Of a stretch of DNA of 64,000 nucleotides, positions 56,755-64,000 are shown one piece after another (positions within the stretch are counted from its first letter, which is position 1; each line of letters starts with the position of its first letter). The position numbers and the translations under genes were made by a program. This DNA is from Pseudeuparius sepicola (lineage: Eukaryota > Arthropoda > Insecta > Coleoptera > Anthribidae): the NCBI GenBank assembly GCA_963920635.1, contig OY987302.1, forward strand, positions 43,589,500 through 43,653,499, written 5' to 3'. The notes beneath the pieces were generated by a model that was given only the letters and a program-made list of their open reading frames with translations, had not been told where the DNA came from and ran no database searches.

Positions 56755-57612
56755 TATTAAAAAAAAATCAAAAATCGGGACAAAAGGCACAGACTTTTTC
56801 AATGCTTAAGTAATGGCAATCCACTTACACTCCTACCCCCTATTAACCCCAACTTCGAAATCTACCCCTCTTGTGATCTACCTATCATTTTAAAGGTAAT
56901 ATTGCAAGGAACACAGAACGGTTTAATTTTTTCCCTAAGAACTAGTTTTTGCAATGCCACTTAAAAAATCAAAACGTATCTTAAATCGCTGTTTTACACT
57001 ACCTAGTATCAAAGAAAATGGTACTACGCTACCATTTTCTTTGCTAGTATTAAAAACGTACTCGTATTTAATGCATAATATTTTCTTATTATGGGCGCCG
57101 AAAACTACGTATCTTTGCTAGGATACAAAAGTTTTTTTTTCAAATCTGTTAAAAACATGAGAAATGAATTTGAAAATAGACTTCACTACACTTAAGGCAT
57201 CTCATACAATAATGTCATAATAATTTAATTTTATTTCAAAATTTAATTTATTTATGGGTAAGAAATAATGATATTCTTGATTTTCACTACACGCTTCATT
57301 AACAAATAATGCCTATATCACTGTTGCATACATATTTTAAAAAACATGTTATTATCATTTTTAAATACTTACCTACTATACTATTTCAAGTGGCTTTTAG
57401 GGTATTATTTCCAGTTTTTAACCGATTGAACAAAATTAAACTGTTTTGTATTCCTTTAAAATTAGATATCGTCACACTCCATTTAAGATTTCGAAGTTGG
57501 GGTTGGTGGAGCTTAGGGGGATGAATGGATCGTCATTATATAAGCATTTAAAAAGTTCCCTCTAGCTCTAGCAAAAAAGTGTGCGGGTCTCGGAGATTTT
57601 TTAATTCCATGA
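56755..57612. mobile_element. Diverged foldback element with CCCCAACTTCGAAATCT arms
   Basis: Inverted similarity runs over about 240 bp on each side, best at CCCCAACTTCGAAATCT (56849-56865) and its mirror near 57488-57504. ATGCTTA, TTTTAAAGG and CAGAACGGTTTAATTTT blocks also pair. The ends are not resolved and no target duplication is visible. Confidence 0.6.
57003..57050. repeat. 48-bp hairpin (AAAGAAAATGGTA arms)
   Basis: CTAGTATCAAAGAAAATGGTA, a 6-nt loop, then TACCATTTTCTTTGCTAGTAT. At least 13 bp pair perfectly and the outer stems with small mismatches. It lies off-centre within the surrounding foldback element. Confidence 0.8.
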
Positions 57613-58020
57613 CTGATTACTGCTTAGTTTTTCTTTATAGTAATTTTTTCATATACAAAAAGAGGGCGGTTCAGAGGGGGCATAATGGGCATAATGGGGT
57701 GGATTTAAATACACTGAGTAGTATTTATGTACTTTCCACTCATCTTTGATGTCCTAAAATTTATTAGTGTACCTATACATAATACAGTGCCTCTGAAAGA
57801 AAGAGCTTTTTAGCTTACATTAGTTCCTAAATGGATTAAATGCGTTAATTGAATTGTGGATCCATTTACTACTTAATGCCCCTAGAGTTTTTAGTAATCT
57901 AGGCAGTTTGCCGAAATGCCCGGCCAAATCCCAAAAGAGGAGTATCATTATCAATTAAACAGCTCTAGATAAAAGTTTCGGCTTTATTCCTCCCATAAAC
58001 TATGCAGGATCCGGAAAATA
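57613..58020. other. Unassigned interval
   Basis: Nothing recognisable apart from a short tandem GGGCATAATGGGCATAATGG near 57678. Confidence 0.45.
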
Positions 58021-58144
58021 CAGGGTGTAAATCAAATCGGGCCCATCCCTGCTATTTCTTACAATCTGAAAGCTTGTACTGGAGACTGTATATATTTAAA
58101 TATTTATATAAAATAAAATAACTTAGGGTAAAACGGGCACCCTG
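58021..58144. mobile_element. CAGGGTGTAAATC MITE (124 bp)
   Basis: The ends CAGGGTGTAAATCAAATCGGG and CAGGGTGCCCGTTTTACCC (reverse strand) face each other and are flanked by TA (58019-58020 and 58145-58146). Terminal repeats are short and diverged. No coding content. Confidence 0.7.
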
Positions 58145-59213
58145 TATCACCCAATCCAGTTAGAGTTCCATTCAATACTTAAATGTCATTCATAACATAT
58201 GGTTAATGCATTGGCACAAAATCCAAATAATTGATATTACATGGCAAATAAAAATGTAAGCGAACATAACTCCTTCAATTGTAGCATACGTATGCACGAC
58301 GGTCATTAAAATAAAGCATCGCCTGGGGCTTTGGTAAAAATTAGACCGACGCGACGTCGTAGGCTGCCAAGAATTTTCCCTTTTTCATTCTGCGTCGTTG
58401 CCAAATTATTGTGGAAGGAATTCGAGAAACAGTTAGGAGCAAATTTTAATTGGCATAAAATTAGTGTGAACGCACAGCCTATATTGCTTTAATTTATTTA
58501 AATAATAACTACTTTAGGAGATTGCATCATTTTCAATTTGGTTCCTACAGACTGCATTGGCACTGAAATAAGAGTCATAATAAGCTACTACCCTAAAGAA
58601 AAATTCTTCTCTTCTACGAAGCAATTAAAACTTATTGTTGCAAAGAATAATCTGTATATACTTTAAATACCTCAATAAAACCTGTTACCTAACTAGTAAG
58701 ATAATCCTCATTAAACTGAAATTTTCCACTTTTTTTAATTAGACTTTGGGCACTACCCTGAGAGACCAAGCGGCGGGCAACGCAACTTTTATCGAGCGTT
58801 ATCATAATCGGCGAGCCACATTTGACATAAAATTGTCTAACCAGTCTGTGTTAGAGGTTAGTAGCTATAAACAGAAAACATTTCAAACCGTAAATTGTTT
58901 CTTTCATCGTGAAGTTAACGGCTGGCTTTTTGCGAAATGGAAGACGGATTTGTGAAGCCATGTTTGAATAACTAATTGCCATATTATGTCGAATTCGACA
59001 CGGTATGTACAGGGTGATCATTTTTAGAAGCCCAACCTCTGTTGGAGGAAAACGGTCAAAGATATTAGGTATATATGGGAGATGATATAGGGAGTATAAA
59101 GGAATACATTGGCTCATTCAGCGACTCTGCAAATACGACGCTAGGCGTCGCAACGCCAAGAAGAATTTTTTCTCACCAACATACCACTTTTGTTACATCG
59201 TTCGAAAGCCCTA
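58145..59213. other. Unassigned interval with one isolated transposon end
   Basis: TA-CAGGGTGATCATTTTTAG at 59010 is a CAGGGTG-type terminus without a recognisable partner. ATGGAAGACGGATTTGTGAA at 58936 resembles 53724. No gene is supported. Confidence 0.4.
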
Positions 59214-59935
59214 ATTTTTCTGAACATTTTTCATTAATACCATTTTTTTTATTCTCTTCCGTTAAAAAGTTATTCTTCAAAAACGCATTAAAATATTAAT
59301 TTTTGTTAATTGCCACTACCAGGGACGACGTAGCGTTTTCAATGAATTTATTTTTGGAGATATTCCCCTGACCTTTTATTTGTTTGAAAGATCTTTAAAC
59401 CGCATCCTTTGACCTTTTTACCATGACACCATGCAAATCCAGGACCGGCTACGATTTTTTACACCTCAAATTTTCACTAAATGCATTTAGCCACACTACA
59501 GCATTAATCAGGACACGACTGAACCTGCACAACAAAAAAGGAATTTTAGAGGAATCTGGAGAGTCAAGAGTCAAATATGCAATGGAATTACATTTTGGCA
59601 CCCTGTAGAATAAAATCGGTATATTTTTTTATCCAAACATGATATAATATGAGGGTTCTGTGGTGTCCTGATTAACACTGTGGTGTCAGATTTTAAACAA
59701 AAAAATCATTAAATGCAGTTAGTGAAAATTGGGGGTATAAAAAATCGTAGTCGGTCCTGGACTTGCATGTTGACAACGGTATAAGAAGGTCAAAAGACAC
59801 GGTTTGAAGATTTTTCAAACAAAGAAAATGTCAACAAAAATTAATATTTTAATGCGTTTTTGAAGAATAACTTTTTAACGGAAGAGAATAAAGAAAAATG
59901 ACCTTAATGAAAAATGTTTGGGAAATCTCGGACCA
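59214..59935. mobile_element. Diverged palindrome of the 29690/51748 family
   Basis: Arms of about 350 bp pair around 59610 (TTCTCTTCCGTTAAAAAG, TTCAAAAACGCATTAAAAT, then AGGACCGGCTACGA and ATCAGGACAC in mirror order). The central parts resemble the arms of the 29690 palindrome, whereas the outer ~100 bp are different. The isolated CAGGGTGATC end at 59010 might be its true left terminus. Confidence 0.75.
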
Positions 59936-60223
59936 TATATTTTTTTAAAATACCGTGGAGCCTTCTCACCCCATACAATCGGAAAAAAAGTGGTGTATTA
60001 GCACATTCTACAACATTTTAGATTATAATAAATATAGAAGAATTCAACAAAGTGGGGGTATAGTTGACATCTTACTAAAGTAAAAGTGAATAAACGGAAA
60101 TATTTTAAGGCTGGGAGTGTTCTTATAAGTCTTGAGCTCCAGTCGAGATAAGCGATTTTCGCATAAAAGGCGTCGATCGAGGCGTCAATTTTCCGATGAT
60201 ATCTGAAGAGAATCCGCTATATA

Positions 60224-61235
60224 CAGGGTGGTCCAAACTTCATCAGAAATACATTAAAAACTGCTATAAAAAAGGGAGATTATTTCATAAACATGTATCG
60301 AAATCCTAGCGGTTTTCGATATACAGGGCGTCAAATTTCATTTTTTTTTCAGATTTTCTTTTATTTTTCCTAAAGGAAGACAATTAAGGCAAAAATATTT
60401 GGTATAGTTTAGACACTAATTAACCACTATAAATTAAAAATAATTCAGCCCATCTACTTCCACCAGTGGCGGAGAGACGGGGGTCAACCATCATATTTTT
60501 AATATATTCAACAAATTCACTTTTGTGCGATTTAATTTTTTTAGCAGAAGAAAATCAAAGTAGGTCTAAGCTTTCGAAATTTTGCACACCTACTGAGTTT
60601 TTAATTCCGAACAATTTTCCTTAATATCATTTTCCTGTAAAACCTACCTAAAGCCCACTTTATTGGTGCGAAAAATTAGATTATTTTAATTCTCAGGATA
60701 CATGATTTTTCGAATCTAGAATCCTTTTTGTAGGTTTTAGGACCAAATGTTATTAAGGAAAGTTGCTCGGACTTAAAAACTCAGTAGGTGTGCAAAATAT
60801 CGAGAGCCTAGACCAACTTTGATTTTCTCCTACTAAAAAAAATAAAACCAGAAAAGTGAATTTTTCAAAAACGGTACATTTTTCGAAAAAAGTCAAGAAT
60901 AGTTTCTTTCTTAGATTTTATTGGGAAATTTAATAAAGGCAGTGGCGTACCATATTTTTATTAAAAATATGATGGTTTACCCTCGTCTCTCCGACACTGG
61001 TGGAAGTAGATGAGCTGAATTATTTTTAGTTTATAGTATTTAACGAGTGTCTAAACTTTACGAAATATGTTAGCCTTAGCTGTCTTACTTTAGGAAAAAT
61101 AATAGAAAATTTGAAGAATTTTGACGTGAAAACCGTGAGGATTTCGATACATGTTTATAAGAAAAAATCTCCTTTTTTTGAAATTTTCTAGCAGTTTCTA
61201 AAGTAGATATTGCTGATAAAATTTGGACCACCCTG
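60224..61235. mobile_element. CAGGGTGGTCC foldback element (1,012 bp)
   Basis: Ends read CAGGGTGGTCCAAA inward. The arms exceed 450 bp, with paired landmarks AAACATGTATCGAAATCCT, TTTAGACACT, AATAATTCAGC, CATCTACTTCCACCAGTG and CACACCTACTGAGTTTT. TA precedes the left end (60222-60223), while the right flank is TTGTA. A truncated arm of the same family is at 2190-2574. Confidence 0.9.
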
Positions 61236-62091
61236 TTGTATAGCATAGTCCCTAGGAAAACAAAGAAATGGGAAAGATGAATATTTTAAAATTTGACCAT
61301 TTGCGGGGTCCAGATCTGCTTGATTAGAATTTACTACCAAGTAGTAGGTACTATGGCTTTACGCCAACGTTTCTGGAATAACTATTTTGCGGTATATGTC
61401 CATTTTATGGTCAATTTACATTTTAGATTACACCTTCATCATATTATCGATTGACCCTTAATACCGCAACCACCTCCGGCACACTAGGCCGTATATTGCT
61501 CTAAGGCTATATTTTAACGGGAGATCCAAGTATCAATATAATATACTCGAATTTTAACCTTAATCGCCACCGGCTATTCAGGATTTGCTGCGAAGCACTA
61601 TAATGAAATTTCAATAATAGACTGGTGCCAATACATTTTTGGAAAAATAAAATTATTAGCAAGGATCAGCAAACTGTTTTTTTTTTTTACAATTTTCGGC
61701 GAAACGTGATCTTCCAGCGTAAAATGTCCAACACAAAAGTTTTTTTTTTTTGAAAATGTGAATATCTCGGAAACTACTTGTTTCCCAGATTCCAGTAAAA
61801 TCAGACTTATCCAATGCACTTACTTTCACAAAATTCCTAGTTTCAATCAACAATTTTAGAAACCAACTCGACCAGGAAATATTTCCAGAGACGTACGTAC
61901 TGCATTACTTACCCCGAAGTCGCACACTTTGCAGTCCAATCGGAAAAAATCCCAATCAAGTCAATCAAGAGCAAAGCAATTGTTTGTTTGGAGTGCTAGA
62001 TAAACACTATAACAGAATTTAGGGGGTATCATTCCGATGAAATAACTACATGTAGGGACGAACTACGAGTATGTCTGAATTAACTACTATA
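61236..62091. other. Unassigned interval
   Basis: No coding region or repeat is recognised. Two poly-A/T tracts near 61677 and 61740 underlie the overlapping minus frames there. Confidence 0.45.
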
Positions 62092-62897
62092 CAGGATGAT
62101 TTTTTTAGGTCTACCACCGCGATTTTCTCGCTCATTTTGCGGCCTACAAAAAAAACCTAAGAAACAAAAATGTGGCAATTTTAGACAGCTAAGTGGTGCT
62201 GCAAAAAAATCGGCATCCATGGCCAACTTGTCGCGCAATATTAAAAAAAACTCAAATTGAGCAAAACTATTAATGGCCGTGGAATGTTTATTTTAAGAGA
62301 CAGAGGAAAACTTTTATATTGACAATTGATGGCACTGAGAAGCTTTATCCACTCAGGTGCTCAGATAGTTTCAGAAAATTACACATGGTCTTCGGCTCTC
62401 TTGAGACCATGAAAATTTTTGTCGATTTTAGGTTTTTTTAGTACACCGCGAAAAGTTGGGTATGGAGGCCCATTCCTTTTTTAATGTCGCCTCGCTGACC
62501 AAAATTGCCATATTTTGTTTTCTTAAATATTTTCTGTGCGGCCCAAAATAAGCGAGACAATCGCTTAATAAGAAATAAACAAAAAAAAATTCATAGCCTC
62601 AAGAGAGCCGAAGACCCTGTGTAATTTTCTGAAACTATCTAAAGCTTCTTAGTGCCATCAATTTTCAATATAAAAATTTTTCTCTGTCTCTTAAAATAAA
62701 CATTCCACGGCCATTAATAATTTTGCTCAATTTGAGGTTTTTTTAATATTGCTCGACAAGTTGGACAAGAATGCCGAATTCTTTTGCAGCACCACTTAGC
62801 TGTCCGAAATTGCCACATTTTTGTTTCTTACGTTTTTTTTTGTAGGCCGCAAAATGAGCGAGAAAATCGCGGTGGAAGACCTAAAAAAATCATCCTG
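62092..62897. mobile_element. CAGGATG foldback element without the nested MITE (806 bp)
   Basis: Ends read CAGGATGATTTTTTTAGGTC and are flanked by TA (62090-62091 and 62898-62899). The arms share GCGATTTTCTCGCT, GACAGCTAAGTGGTGC, CCAACTTGTCG and CCACGGCCATTAAT. It is the second copy of the 2577-3667 element and shows the empty site of the Harbinger-like MITE at the matching TAA. Confidence 0.93.
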
Positions 62898-64000
62898 TAT
62901 ACACTTTTCCCCGCTGTATTAATAGGGACAACATTTTTTTATTTCTATACAATCTACTAAATTGTTCCCGATGATTGTTGCATTGCACGTATTAGTAGTC
63001 CCTACGTCTATCAAGTCTTCCCTATTAATTTACCAGACACAAACAGTAAATTTGGATCATAGGTTTGCTTTCAACCCCACATTAAATGCATATACATTGG
63101 TAAATGTGCCGGTTTGGACTACAGCCAGTAAGCAACGAGTGTTTGTACGACTTTCCGAATGACTGAAACGATCACTTTAACCATTTTATTATCCGCGTAT
63201 GATGACTGAAATAAGGCGCGAATTACACGATTTAGTTCAAGTAAAATTAATTCGGATAAATTCCTACGAATTTACTGTTTGCACAATCATGGCGGACCCG
63301 ATTGAGAGAGACGCTATAAGAGACATCCGGAAAAGCAATAATTTGCCTTGTAGGGTAAATATTAATAAAATCTAAAAGTCGCTTTACACTTCGCAATTAT
63401 TGTTGCGAGCAAATGAAAAAAGGCGAATACGTATACTAAAATTCAGCTAGCATTTGTATTATTAGACACCTACTTGATCCTCCGTTATCTGGACCTGATT
63501 CTGAATTTTGGCAACCAGAAAAATTTTTAAATCAAGAATAATCCATTGGAGTTATTATTAGGCTCGGGGGCAGGTACCTATTTCATGTTGATTCAGTTGT
63601 TGCAAGGATGACTGAACAAGTAAGTCTACTAATAGTACAGTAAAATTGGGCCAAAACCCAAACATAAAAAAAAAGTTCTTTCTAGCGCGAAATAATTCCA
63701 AACCCTCCTAAGAGTTAGTACTAAAAAGTTACACCACCACCAGCGTCGGGTTTCGGGGGGAGGGGGTGAAAAGGGCAGGAAATTCTTATTTTTCAGTTTT
63801 GCGTGAATATCTAGTAAACTATGAGGTTTAACGCAAACGTCATTCTATACGCAAATGATACACATTAAATTCCGAACAAGAATTGTTATATACAGAATTA
63901 TGGTAAAGTGAACGGTTTCCATGATATGAAGGGGTTAAGATTTCTTTGTTTTTATTTCACGTAGTTTTTGTTGAAAAAGCTTAAAATGATTAAGTATAAA
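62898..64000. other. Unassigned interval to window end
   Basis: No product is recognised. The 66-codon frame at 62962-63162 has no family resemblance. Confidence 0.4.

Overview
The window reads as nuclear DNA of an insect. It is AT-rich, has no bacterial-style operons, and is packed with relics of typical insect transposable elements. I find no host protein-coding gene I can defend and no tRNA, rRNA or CRISPR array. Nearly every recognisable coding stretch belongs to a mobile element and is broken by stops, frameshifts, deletions or nested insertions. The order (beetle, bug, moth, etc.) cannot be settled from this window.

Dominant theme: long inverted-repeat (foldback) elements flanked by TA, with ends such as CAGGGTGTTCC, CAGGGTGTCC, CAGGATG, CAGTGTGTCCC or CAGGGTTATTC. 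Intact or near-intact examples lie at 2577-3667, 8835-10007, 14873-15924, 19674-19939, 29690-30923, 43534-44420, 44892-45156, 58021-58144, 60224-61235 and 62092-62897. A probable parent is at 51748-55582. It has the same arms as the 29690 palindrome but encloses a broken Tc1/mariner-like DDE transposase with two short GT-AG introns. Transposase fragments of this wider group also occur at 27413, 41862 and 42725.

Other elements, left to right: a TIR element at the left edge; a PIF/Harbinger-like MITE with TAA target duplication (2760-3101); a hAT element with 8-bp duplication and a recognisable dimerisation domain (8786-10856), split by a giant palindrome; a Polinton/Maverick DNA polymerase B relic (about 12405-12790); a minus-strand LINE (12856-14612); a BEL/Pao relic (17977-18645); a plus-strand Jockey-like LINE (27520-29635); a pentanucleotide microsatellite of about 475 bp (31546-32020); a Mutator-like element with a 10-bp duplication (33570-34796); a P-like element with a THAP zinc-finger relic (35016-36622); a Tc1 transposase relic (37255-38110); and a second THAP-bearing element with 8-bp duplication (52233-52842).

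Most interesting lead: a 26-bp palindrome at 46579-46604 carries the outer 17 nt of one P-like terminus plus 9 nt of the other. A perfect 7-bp direct repeat flanks it. This is what a P-type excision footprint should look like, so the THAP-bearing family may once have been mobile here. Long intervals between elements (about 6.2-8.8, 16-17.5, 22-25, 45.2-48.7, 49.6-51.4, 55.6-56.7 and 63-64 kb) show no interpretable coding signal and may be intergenic or intronic.
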